This document shows positions 56,187 to 63,264 of a stretch of DNA of 64,000 bases, one piece after another. The DNA is taken from assembly GCF_900167075.1 (NCBI RefSeq), contig NZ_FUWH01000001.1:310001-374000 (forward strand), given 5' to 3'. The stretch's first letter is position 1, and each line of letters begins with the position of its first letter. Made by a program: the position numbers and the translations under genes. The notes beneath the pieces were generated by a model that saw only the letters and a program-made list of their open reading frames with translations, was not told where the DNA came from and searched no databases. This DNA comes from Sediminibacterium ginsengisoli (GTDB lineage: Bacteria > Bacteroidota > Bacteroidia > Chitinophagales > Chitinophagaceae).

Positions 56187-56235
56187 TGTTTTTTGATGCC
56201 CTTAAAAATGACACTGCGGTATAAAATATCCGGCT

Positions 56236-56243
56236 TACTTTTG
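56236..56243 (+). promoter_or_regulatory. -7 element TACTTTTG before the small exported protein
   Basis: An exact TAnnTTTG match ending 7 bases before the GTG at 56251, supporting expression of that frame from a near-leaderless message. Confidence 0.4.
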
Positions 56244-56250
56244 CCGCGAA

Positions 56251-56616
56251 GTGAAGCAACTGCTCTCCATCATATTAATCCTGGGAATTTTCCTGCAGCC
56301 ATTCTACAAGACTATGGCAGTGCAGAGCTTCCGCATCAATCACTTCTATCGTTCAACCGAAAAAGCTGCCGATGGACAGTCATTGATTTTCTGCGGTGTG
56401 GAAAGTTCCGTTGAAAAGAAGATCGTTCAGGATGAACACCGAAAAGACCACTCCCCACAAATACAGTCAAACGACTACCTGGTTTTCTTCCAGGAAATTC
56501 CGGTTTTCGATTTTTCAATGCAGGCCCTGAATATTGAAAATTTCAGTAACCATCTGCCCGGAATCCTGCTGCAGCGCAGCAAAGGCATTTTTCAGCCGCC
56601 ACGTTTCATCGGATAA
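56251..56616 (+). CDS. Small exported protein of unknown function
   Basis: A 121-residue protein from a GTG start. A hydrophobic N-terminus (KQLLSIILILGIFLQPF) acts as signal peptide or anchor; the rest is hydrophilic, ending ILLQRSKGIFQPPRFIG. Small proteins with this layout and an ending like IFxPPxF occur in Bacteroidota near TonB-type receptor and metal genes. I assign no function. It lies between the sigma operon terminator and the MbnP/MbnH cluster, with a fitting promoter element in front. Confidence 0.55.
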   Translation: MKQLLSIILILGIFLQPFYKTMAVQSFRINHFYRSTEKAADGQSLIFCGVESSVEKKIVQDEHRKDHSPQIQSNDYLVFFQEIPVFDFSMQALNIENFSNHLPGILLQRSKGIFQPPRFIG

Positions 56617-56648
56617 TTTATTGTTATTGCCAATGTTGGTCTTATTGC

Positions 56649-56668
56649 TGTTGGTCGCCTGACCAACA
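56649..56668. promoter_or_regulatory. Dyad TGTTGGTC-GCCT-GACCAACA
   Basis: A perfect 8-bp inverted repeat with a 4-base centre, preceded 15 bases earlier by a direct copy of the left half. It is a candidate operator or the end of the preceding transcript. Confidence 0.45.
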
Positions 56669-56734
56669 TGTATGACAGCACCCGCGTGAAGGTTATAATT
56701 TATAGTCAGCTTCAGAAATAGCAGGATCGTGCTG

Positions 56735-56763
56735 CGCTGAGTCCCCTCCGGGAGACGTCAGCG
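56735..56763 (+). other. GC-rich nested hairpin
   Basis: Outer pair CGCTGA (56735-56740) with TCAGCG (56758-56763); inner GTCCCC (56741-56746) with GGG-A-GAC (56750-56756); loop TCC. It is much more GC-rich than its AT-rich flanks and lacks a T-run, so it is not a standard terminator. Confidence 0.4.
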
Positions 56764-56899
56764 GCGGCGGGCCGAGCAGCCGGAAGCAATGAGTTCATAG
56801 CGGTTTGGAGAATTGAAATGTTTTCCGGACATCTATGATCATGCGGCCAACAATTGAAAAATGATATACAATCTGTAATGGCAAACATTGAATGTGTAC

Positions 56900-56924
56900 T
56901 GTTGTTGGTCAGCTACCAACAACA
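56900..56924. promoter_or_regulatory. Dyad TGTTGTTGGT-CAGCT-ACCAACAACA
   Basis: A perfect 10-bp inverted repeat with a 5-base centre, 36 bases upstream of the MbnP-like ATG. It shares the word TTGGTC with the dyad at 56649, so one regulator could recognise both, or it is a hairpin in the mRNA leader. Confidence 0.5.
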
Positions 56925-56959
56925 GAAAGCGCTATTCCCTAACTTATCAATCTTATCAA

Positions 56960-57772
56960 ATGAAACCTACTTCAATCATAATTTTAGCTTTAATTATTTT
57001 TTCTTCCTGCAAAAAGAACAGCGATCAGCCGGCGGTTAATGCAGGGCTGAAATCTTCGCTCACTCTGCAATTCGACAATATAGCCGGCGCTGCCAATGTG
57101 CAGCTGAATACGGGACGTTATACCAATTCGGTCGGCGAAGACTTTACCATTACGATGCTGCAGTATTACATCAGCAATGTGCAGCTGACAACAACCGATG
57201 GTACAAAATATGCGGTTCCGCAGGATAGTTCTTACTTCCTCGTGCGGGAAAGCGATCCTGCAACACAGTTCTGTAAACTGAATGTGCCACTTGGAGAATA
57301 CAGATCTGTTTCGTTTGTGCTGGGTGTAGACAGTCTGCGCAGCACAATGGATGTCAGCAAAAGAACAGGTGTACTCGATCCTGCTGCAACCGGTCATGAT
57401 GATGGTGGTATGTACTGGGGCTGGAACAGCGGTTATATCTTCTTCAGGATGGAAGGCATTTCCAGTTTTGCACCGGCGGATCCGGCGGGACTGAAAAAAT
57501 TCCGTTATCATATCGGCGGCTTCGGTGGTTATTCGGCGCCATCGCTGAACAACATCAAAAATATCACACTCGATCTCAGTGCAAACGGAACGGCAAAGGT
57601 CCGAGAGGGCAGGAGCAGTAATGTCCATATCATGGTGGATGTATTGAAAATGTTCAACGGCGCTACCGATGTAAGCATTGCAGCCAATCCGACGGTTATG
57701 TTTGGCGATTACAGTGCCAGGGTTGCTGCCAATTATGTGCAGATGTTCAGGCATGATCACACCGAGAATTAG
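56960..57772 (+). CDS. MbnP-family copper-associated lipoprotein
   Basis: A 270-residue lipoprotein: signal MKPTSIIILALIIFSSCKKN with the lipobox Cys near residue 17. The MbnP-like domain covers the rest, with family blocks TITMLQYYISNVQLTT, VSFVLGVDS, GGMYWGWNSGYIFFRMEG and the closing VQMFRHDH. MbnP proteins bind copper, with a Trp modified to kynurenine by the partner MbnH. The start at 56960 is chosen from the lipoprotein signal. The MbnH-like gene follows 76 bases downstream. Confidence 0.85.
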   Translation: MKPTSIIILALIIFSSCKKNSDQPAVNAGLKSSLTLQFDNIAGAANVQLNTGRYTNSVGEDFTITMLQYYISNVQLTTTDGTKYAVPQDSSYFLVRESDPATQFCKLNVPLGEYRSVSFVLGVDSLRSTMDVSKRTGVLDPAATGHDDGGMYWGWNSGYIFFRMEGISSFAPADPAGLKKFRYHIGGFGGYSAPSLNNIKNITLDLSANGTAKVREGRSSNVHIMVDVLKMFNGATDVSIAANPTVMFGDYSARVAANYVQMFRHDHTEN

Positions 57773-57848
57773 TTGACATGGCTGCGGTAGGCTGAACAAT
57801 ATCGCAGCCTTTTTTCCGGAACCAGATTTTTCAGCTTAAACAATTTGT

Positions 57849-58871
57849 ATGCGATCAAGAAAGATCACGATGATTGCTGCATTGGTATTGTTATGTGCCT
57901 GCAGTAAAACGGCTATAGATGTATTCACCGGCTTCCGTAAACCTCAACATTTCCCTGAACCTGTTTACCGTGTTGCAGATAACCCCGTGAGCAAGGCTGG
58001 TTTTGAATTGGGAAGGAAATTGTTTTACGATGGGATCCTCTCCCGCAATAACCAGGTTAGCTGTGGGTTCTGCCATATCCAGAGCGCGGCATTTACGCAC
58101 CACGGGCATGATGTGAGTCATGGAATAGACGACCGTCTGGGTAGTCGTAATGCTTCGCCTATCATGAACCTTGCGTGGCGTTCTTCTTTCATGTGGGATG
58201 GCGGAATAGGGGACCTTGATCTCCAGCCCATCGCACCGATCACCAACCATGTTGAGATGGATGAAAGCATCGCAAATATATTGGCGAAGCTGCGTAACAC
58301 CCCCGTCTATCCATCGCTGTTCGAAAAAGCATTCGGGAGCAGGGATATTACAACAGCGCGGGTGATGAAAGCTTTGTCGCAGTTCATGATCATGTGTGTG
58401 AGCAGCGAATCAAAGTACGACAGCGTGATGCGTAACCAGACAGGCTTCACCGAAAATGAGAAAGCCGGTTATCAGCTGGTGCAGCAGAAATGCGCCGGTT
58501 GTCATAAAGAGCCATTGTTCACTGACGAGTCTTTCAGGGACAACGGTATTGCTGTCGGTTACAACAACGACTCGGGGCGATACGCCGTTACACTGAACCG
58601 TGCAGATCTGTACAGGTTCAAAGTGCCATCGCTGCGCAATCTTGCTTATACGGCACCCTATATGCACGACGGTCGTTTCTATAACCTGCAGATCGTGCTG
58701 GATGCTTATTCGGGTGATGTACACGATAAGCCCAATCTGGATCCGCTTTTAAAACAGAACGGCGTATTGGGCATTCCACTGAGTACGACAGAAAAAACAC
58801 AGATCCTGGCGTTCCTCAATACACTTAACGATCATCAGTTCGTGAATAATAAAATGCTGGCTGAGCAATAA
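57849..58871 (+). CDS. MbnH/cytochrome c peroxidase-like di-haem protein
   Basis: A 340-residue di-haem protein of the MauG/CcpA group. Lipobox LCACS near residue 18; haem motifs CGFCH (Cys72, Cys75, His76) and CAGCH (Cys215, Cys218, His219). Family blocks FYDGILSRNNQVS, SPIMNLAWRSSFMWDGG and NLAYTAPYMHDGRF are present. Placed after MbnP, it is more probably the tryptophan-oxidising MbnH partner than a simple peroxidase. The next gene starts 30 bases on. Confidence 0.88.
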   Translation: MRSRKITMIAALVLLCACSKTAIDVFTGFRKPQHFPEPVYRVADNPVSKAGFELGRKLFYDGILSRNNQVSCGFCHIQSAAFTHHGHDVSHGIDDRLGSRNASPIMNLAWRSSFMWDGGIGDLDLQPIAPITNHVEMDESIANILAKLRNTPVYPSLFEKAFGSRDITTARVMKALSQFMIMCVSSESKYDSVMRNQTGFTENEKAGYQLVQQKCAGCHKEPLFTDESFRDNGIAVGYNNDSGRYAVTLNRADLYRFKVPSLRNLAYTAPYMHDGRFYNLQIVLDAYSGDVHDKPNLDPLLKQNGVLGIPLSTTEKTQILAFLNTLNDHQFVNNKMLAEQ

Positions 58872-58901
58872 TGCAGCTTAGTATTTCATCAAATAAACAT
58901 C

Positions 58902-59819
58902 ATGAAAAAAATAATCATCATTGTTTCACTTTTAATAACGGTTGCACAAGCCTATGCCTGTGATATATGCGGTTGCGGAGCAGGCAGTAACTATCTCGGA
59001 ATTCTGCCGGAATTCAGTCGCAATATCATTGGTTTGAGATACCGGTATAATGGTTTACAAACGCATATCAGCGGTGGAACTGTCACCTACCTGACAACAG
59101 ACGAGGTCTACAGATCTGCTGAAATATGGGGCGGTTTTAATATCAGTCATAAGTTTCGTCTTATGGCGGTATTACCGTATCATTTTATTGAAAAGAAAAA
59201 CCAGGGGCAATCAATACCGAAGAATGGTTTGGGCGATATATCTGTTACGGGCTTTTATCAACTGCTGAATAAGCGCCAGACCATTTCCGGGAACAGGATC
59301 CTCGTACAAAGTCTTTGGGTTGGTGGTGGTTTAAAATTACCAACAGGAAAATACAACCCGCAGGATAAGTCGCCCGGCGCTGATAATGCCAATCTTTTCC
59401 AGCTTGGAACAGGCAGTGTCGATTTTACAGCCAACGCTATGTATGATCTTCGTCTGCAGGATGCCGGTATCAGCACCACTTTGCAGTATAAAACGAACAC
59501 AATGAACAGCAATGACTACCGCTATGGCAATAAATGGAACGCGAGCGCACAGCTGTATTACAAATTCAGATTAGGTCATGGTATTTCACTTGCGCCGAAT
59601 ATAGGCATGCAATATGAAAATGCTATGAAAGATAAGGATGGAAAATATGAAGCCGAGGCATCAGGAGGTTATCTTTTAACCGCAGCAACAGGAGTGGAAC
59701 TGGTTTTGAACAGGCTGGCTATCGGTTCCAACTGGAATACTCCGCTGAATCAAAACCTTGCCAATGGCTTTGTGAAAGCAAAAAACAGGCTGATGGTTCA
59801 TTTTGCAGTTACATTCTGA
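58902..59819 (+). CDS. Outer-membrane barrel-type protein with N-terminal CDICGCG motif
   Basis: A 305-residue protein. A Sec signal (MKKIIIIVSLLITVAQAYA) is followed directly by CDICGCGAG, a Cys cluster able to bind metal at the mature N-terminus. The remainder alternates in the manner of a beta-barrel and ends VHFAVTF with terminal Phe, the usual outer-membrane signature. I recall similar proteins near MbnP/MbnH genes, which suggests a copper-linked export or import role. Substrate is not proven. Confidence 0.75.
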   Translation: MKKIIIIVSLLITVAQAYACDICGCGAGSNYLGILPEFSRNIIGLRYRYNGLQTHISGGTVTYLTTDEVYRSAEIWGGFNISHKFRLMAVLPYHFIEKKNQGQSIPKNGLGDISVTGFYQLLNKRQTISGNRILVQSLWVGGGLKLPTGKYNPQDKSPGADNANLFQLGTGSVDFTANAMYDLRLQDAGISTTLQYKTNTMNSNDYRYGNKWNASAQLYYKFRLGHGISLAPNIGMQYENAMKDKDGKYEAEASGGYLLTAATGVELVLNRLAIGSNWNTPLNQNLANGFVKAKNRLMVHFAVTF

Positions 59820-60120
59820 TGAATACCTGGTATATCATCCGGTAACACGTTGAGTTACCGGATGATTATTGATACTTCTGTTTTGTTCATGCAGGTTTGT
59901 TTAAAGCGTTTAAGTTAAGTCCCCGGCAGGGGCAACTGAACAGAGCGTTTTTCAGGCATATTCTAATGCATTCAGATCATTGCGGCGATTTTCTTCCGTT
60001 CTCCTAATATCGTGAGACTCACGGCTTTTCTGCAACAAAAAACCAAAATTTGTTTCCAACCTTTTTTGAAAAGCAGACTCTTTATACGGTTGCAATCTTT
60101 AAACCCCAAGTATACTGTTT
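59820..60120. other. Intergenic region before the large outer-membrane protein
   Basis: About 300 bases without a gene. It contains a 13-bp perfect hairpin just after the CDICGCG gene (59834-59866). A TTTG (60065-60068) and TACGGTTG (60085-60092) with a short 16-base spacer may be a weak promoter for the gene at 60121. Confidence 0.45.
59834..59866 (+). terminator. Hairpin after the CDICGCG gene, probable terminator
   Basis: ATCATCCGGTAAC (59834-59846), a 7-base loop, GTTACCGGATGAT (59854-59866): 13 perfect pairs. The T-run behind it is weak, so termination is probable but not certain. Confidence 0.65.
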
Positions 60121-62916
60121 ATGAAATGTCTGCTTACAGCTTTAACAAGTCTGTTTTTTATCTCTTTGTCTGCCCAGACCGGTACTGTTTCCGGCAAAAT
60201 TATTGACAGTGCATCGAAAAAAGGGCTGGCTCTGGTTACCGTTACCGTTTTCCGTGCAAAAGATACAAGCATCGTTACCTACCGGCTGAGCACTGAAAGC
60301 GGTGAGTATAAGATCCCCGGCCTTCCCATGAATATCCCGCTTCGCCTGATGGCCACTTATTCCGGTTATGATGCTTTACGGAAAGATTTCATACTTACTG
60401 AAAAGGAACCCGCGGTCAATTTCGGAGAGATTGGTCTGACCGGAACTTCCAGGCAGCTGGATGAAGTGATCGTGGTAGCTGAACGGCCACCGGTGGTGAT
60501 CAAAAAAGATACCATCGAATTCAATGCGTCGGCTTTCAAAACATTACCCAGTGCTTTACTGGAAGATCTTCTTAAAAAATTGCCGGGCGTCATGGTTGAT
60601 GATAATGGGAATATTACCATCAACGGACAAAAAGTTAATCGTCTGCTGGTAGATGGCAAACGTTTTTTTGGAGATAATCCGCAGATGGCTACACGTAACC
60701 TGCCCAGTAATATGATCGATAAAGTGCAGGTAATGGACGACAAGGAAGAGATCGATTTCAATAATGACGGCGATCTGAGCAAGATCGGGAAAGTGGTCAA
60801 CATTACTTTGAAGAAAGCAATTAAAAAAGCAGTCTTCGGTCGCGTACTTGCGGGGCTTGGGAGTGATGAACGATATGAGACAGCCGCTATCCTCAACACA
60901 TTCCGCGATACATTGCAGCTGAGTTTGCTGGGTTTTGCCAATAATATCAACCGCTCTTCCTTCAGCACCAAAGACATTACACAGCTGGGTGGTTTTTCAA
61001 GAAGCGGCTGGGGAACGATCAACGGGAATGGAAATGCTGCCGGACAACAGGGTTTTACTGTTGACGGATTCTCGCTCGGCGGAACCGGTTCAGGTTTAGC
61101 CAGGGCGAATGGACTTGGTTTTAATCTGAATCATTCGCCATCCGACAAAGTGAATTTTTCCTTCAACTACATGTTTGGAAATACGCATAATGATCTCGAA
61201 CAGACAATCAATACACAACGTTTTTTCGAGGATACTGTAGTGACTGCAAGAACGCTTACAACCAAAACATCAGGTGGACGTACGCATAACCTGGCATCGA
61301 GTGGTGGCTGGAAACCGGATTCGCTTACCAATATGACCATCCGTTTGTCTTATGCACACGCAGACCAGTGGTCGGAAGCACCTTCCGTGATCACAACTAC
61401 CAATAATAAGATCGGTGCGGTAAATAATGGCACTGGTGTATTGACAACGAACGGTTTTTCAGACAGCTATTCTGAAGTTTTCATGTTCTCACGCCGTTCT
61501 GCGAAAGTAAAAGCGCGTAACCTGTCCATTACCCAGGTGCTTACCTATAATACAAATCCGCTTTCAAGTATAACCGAAAACCTGAACAGTTATCAATACC
61601 CCGTTTTCTCGAACCTTGTATTTCAGCAGCTGCGCGCAACCAATACCCCGACTACCAATGGATATTTATTTGTCAATTACAGTACACCGCTGAGTTCGCG
61701 GTTAACATTGAGGCTTAATCCATCGCTCACTTACCAGAAGAACCAGCAGGACGTGATCACTTATGGCAAATACCTCGCATCGGGTAATTACGACAGCCTG
61801 AATGTTTCGCTTACCAGCAATCTTGCCCGTGAAATGACGCGCGGTCAGGCAGGAGGCGTATTAAGTTACCGGATCAATAATGTAAATCTTAACGCCGGAG
61901 TTGGCTGGTTGCAGCAGTGGATCAATAACAGCTTTACAGGCGGTGCGGGCAGCAGGCTTTATTATTCCAATGTTTTGCTCAACCTGAGTGTTAACTGGAA
62001 ACGGTTCTCTGTAGGTTTTTCCCAGGACGTAAATGCTCCGGGCATCAACTTTCTGTTGCCGACGCCGGATAATTCCAATCCATTCTTTATCGTGTATGGC
62101 AATCCCGGCCTTGCACCAGCCAAACGCAATAACATCAACTTCAACGGGAATATCATAGACGCACGGAAGAATATTAATTTTTACTTCTCGGGCCAGTCGG
62201 CCATCACCGATGATGCCGTGATCCAGGCGATAGAACTCGGCAGCAATGGTATTCAGCAGAATAAGCCGGTCAATGTGAGAGGAGTATGGAGCAACTATTT
62301 CAATATGGGCTTCAGTAAACAATATAAGAATGCGAAGCAGTTGAATGTTACAGTTTCCGGCGGAACAGATTTCAGCCTGAACAGAACGCCAATACGTTTT
62401 AATAATGAAGACAGTCGTCTTACCGGTTTAAGTATCGGCGGAAATGTAGGAGTGGCGCTAAACTGGAACGACCTGATCGAGTTCAGTCCGAGGTACAGTA
62501 TCAACTCTAACCAGAGTCATTATACAAGCAATGCATTTAACAGCGCTAACATCATACAACAGGTGCTGCAGGGCGAATTCATTGTGCGCATGCCTAAGAA
62601 GATCGTATGGGAAACCAACATGTATTACCGTCATCTGAACCAGGTAGCGCCCGGTCTGCCGAAAGCAAGCGTGTATTGGAATGCCGCTGTTACCTTGCTG
62701 ATGTTCAAACAGGATAAAGGGCAACTGCGCCTGGCGGTATACGATATCCTCAACAGCAATACAAGTGTGGTACGGTTTATCAATACAAATGCGATCACCG
62801 ATAACAGAACAAACGTGCTGCAACGGTATTTTATGCTGACGTACACTTATAATATCCGCAGCTTTGGCGGGCAGACGACGAAAGTGGGAGGAAACAAAAG
62901 CCTATGGAATTTTTGA
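60121..62916 (+). CDS. Outer-membrane beta-barrel protein with carboxypeptidase-regulatory and plug-like domains
   Basis: A 931-residue protein of the OMP_b-brl_3 type. Signal MKCLLTALTSLFFISLSAQ; CarboxypepD_reg-like domain about 20-110 (TGTVSGKIIDSASKKGLALV); a plug-like region about 125-240 (LDEVIVVAERPPVVIKKDTI, LLKKLPGVMVDDNGNITING); barrel about 260-931, ending in aromatic Phe. A stretch EEIDFNNDGDLSKIG lies where family members carry a shorter loop. Ligand unknown; no SusD partner is present. The copper-linked cluster directly upstream may or may not be related. Confidence 0.88.
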   Translation: MKCLLTALTSLFFISLSAQTGTVSGKIIDSASKKGLALVTVTVFRAKDTSIVTYRLSTESGEYKIPGLPMNIPLRLMATYSGYDALRKDFILTEKEPAVNFGEIGLTGTSRQLDEVIVVAERPPVVIKKDTIEFNASAFKTLPSALLEDLLKKLPGVMVDDNGNITINGQKVNRLLVDGKRFFGDNPQMATRNLPSNMIDKVQVMDDKEEIDFNNDGDLSKIGKVVNITLKKAIKKAVFGRVLAGLGSDERYETAAILNTFRDTLQLSLLGFANNINRSSFSTKDITQLGGFSRSGWGTINGNGNAAGQQGFTVDGFSLGGTGSGLARANGLGFNLNHSPSDKVNFSFNYMFGNTHNDLEQTINTQRFFEDTVVTARTLTTKTSGGRTHNLASSGGWKPDSLTNMTIRLSYAHADQWSEAPSVITTTNNKIGAVNNGTGVLTTNGFSDSYSEVFMFSRRSAKVKARNLSITQVLTYNTNPLSSITENLNSYQYPVFSNLVFQQLRATNTPTTNGYLFVNYSTPLSSRLTLRLNPSLTYQKNQQDVITYGKYLASGNYDSLNVSLTSNLAREMTRGQAGGVLSYRINNVNLNAGVGWLQQWINNSFTGGAGSRLYYSNVLLNLSVNWKRFSVGFSQDVNAPGINFLLPTPDNSNPFFIVYGNPGLAPAKRNNINFNGNIIDARKNINFYFSGQSAITDDAVIQAIELGSNGIQQNKPVNVRGVWSNYFNMGFSKQYKNAKQLNVTVSGGTDFSLNRTPIRFNNEDSRLTGLSIGGNVGVALNWNDLIEFSPRYSINSNQSHYTSNAFNSANIIQQVLQGEFIVRMPKKIVWETNMYYRHLNQVAPGLPKASVYWNAAVTLLMFKQDKGQLRLAVYDILNSNTSVVRFINTNAITDNRTNVLQRYFMLTYTYNIRSFGGQTTKVGGNKSLWNF

Positions 62917-62951
62917 TCAGTACACCGCAATAACAATTGGTACTATTTTCA

Positions 62952-62984
62952 AACTTTTGGAAAGTTTTAAACTTTCCAAAAGTT
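62952..62984. repeat. 14-bp inverted repeat AACTTTTGGAAAGT
   Basis: Arms at 62952-62965 and 62971-62984 are perfect complements with a 5-base TTTAA centre. It lies 35 bases after the stop at 62916, with no T-run, so its role as terminator, operator or dispersed palindrome is open. Confidence 0.55.
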
Positions 62985-63024
62985 GCCTGGTTAAATGCAG
63001 GCAGGTTCCTTTCCAAAGAATTTT

Positions 63025-63065
63025 TTTGCTATTCGATATTGTTAGTCTACTTTTGCGGTAGACTA
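63025..63065 (+). promoter_or_regulatory. Consensus promoter with overlapping dyad before metN
   Basis: TTTG (63025-63028), exactly 19 bases, then TACTTTTG (63048-63055): a full match to the Bacteroidota promoter. The dyad TAGTCTAC (63043-63050)-TTTTGCG-GTAGACTA (63058-63065) covers the -7 element, so it could be a repressor site. Confidence 0.65.
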
Positions 63066-63096
63066 TTAAAAATTATCACTCGTGAATCGGTATTCC

Positions 63097-63178
63097 AACT
63101 GGTATTGTTGTACAAATCGCATGACAGGCATGATGCCTTGTTGTAAGGTTATGCCTTTTGAAAATATTTGTACCGGTT
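63097..63178 (+). ncRNA. Structured leader of the metN-like gene, possible riboregulator
   Basis: AACTGG (63097-63102) pairs with CCGGTT (63173-63178), and TACAAAT (63111-63117) with ATTTGTA (63166-63172), 13 pairs with one U-G and one asymmetric bulge. Inside, GGCA-TGA-TGCC and AAGG-TTATG-CCTT can fold. GATGCC (63132-63137) is complementary to GGCATC in the downstream terminator (63221-63226), giving a possible antiterminator. Confidence 0.35.
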
Positions 63179-63215
63179 GATCAGCATAAAAAAATTGTAT
63201 TCTGCAGTTTATGAT

Positions 63216-63244
63216 TCCCCGGCATCCCCGGGGATTTTTTTTTT
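63216..63244 (+). terminator. Intrinsic terminator 20 bases before the metN-like start
   Basis: TCCCCGG (63216-63222), loop CATCC, CCGGGGA (63228-63234), followed by ten T. It lies between the promoter and the coding sequence, the position of a transcription attenuator. Confidence 0.8.
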
Positions 63245-63264
63245 GAACCAAACAATAACGTCAA

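Larger units (their letters stand above)
56617..56959 (+). other. Upstream region of the MbnP/MbnH cluster with dyads and a GC-rich hairpin
   Basis: About 340 bases with no supported gene. It holds two dyads sharing TTGGTC (56649-56668 and 56900-56924), an extra direct copy TGTTGGTC at 56634-56641, and a compact GC-rich hairpin at 56735-56763. The second dyad lies 36 bases before the MbnP-like start. Confidence 0.55.

Noticed and set aside
56617..56900. Cobalamin riboswitch in the GC-rich leader before MbnP
   Set aside because: The B12-box core was not found; only a local hairpin and dyads are visible.
63062..63264. SAM-I or SAM-II riboswitch before the metN-like gene
   Set aside because: I looked for the SAM-I core and the GCUAAA-type SAM-II motif and saw neither. 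An unknown leader is reported instead.
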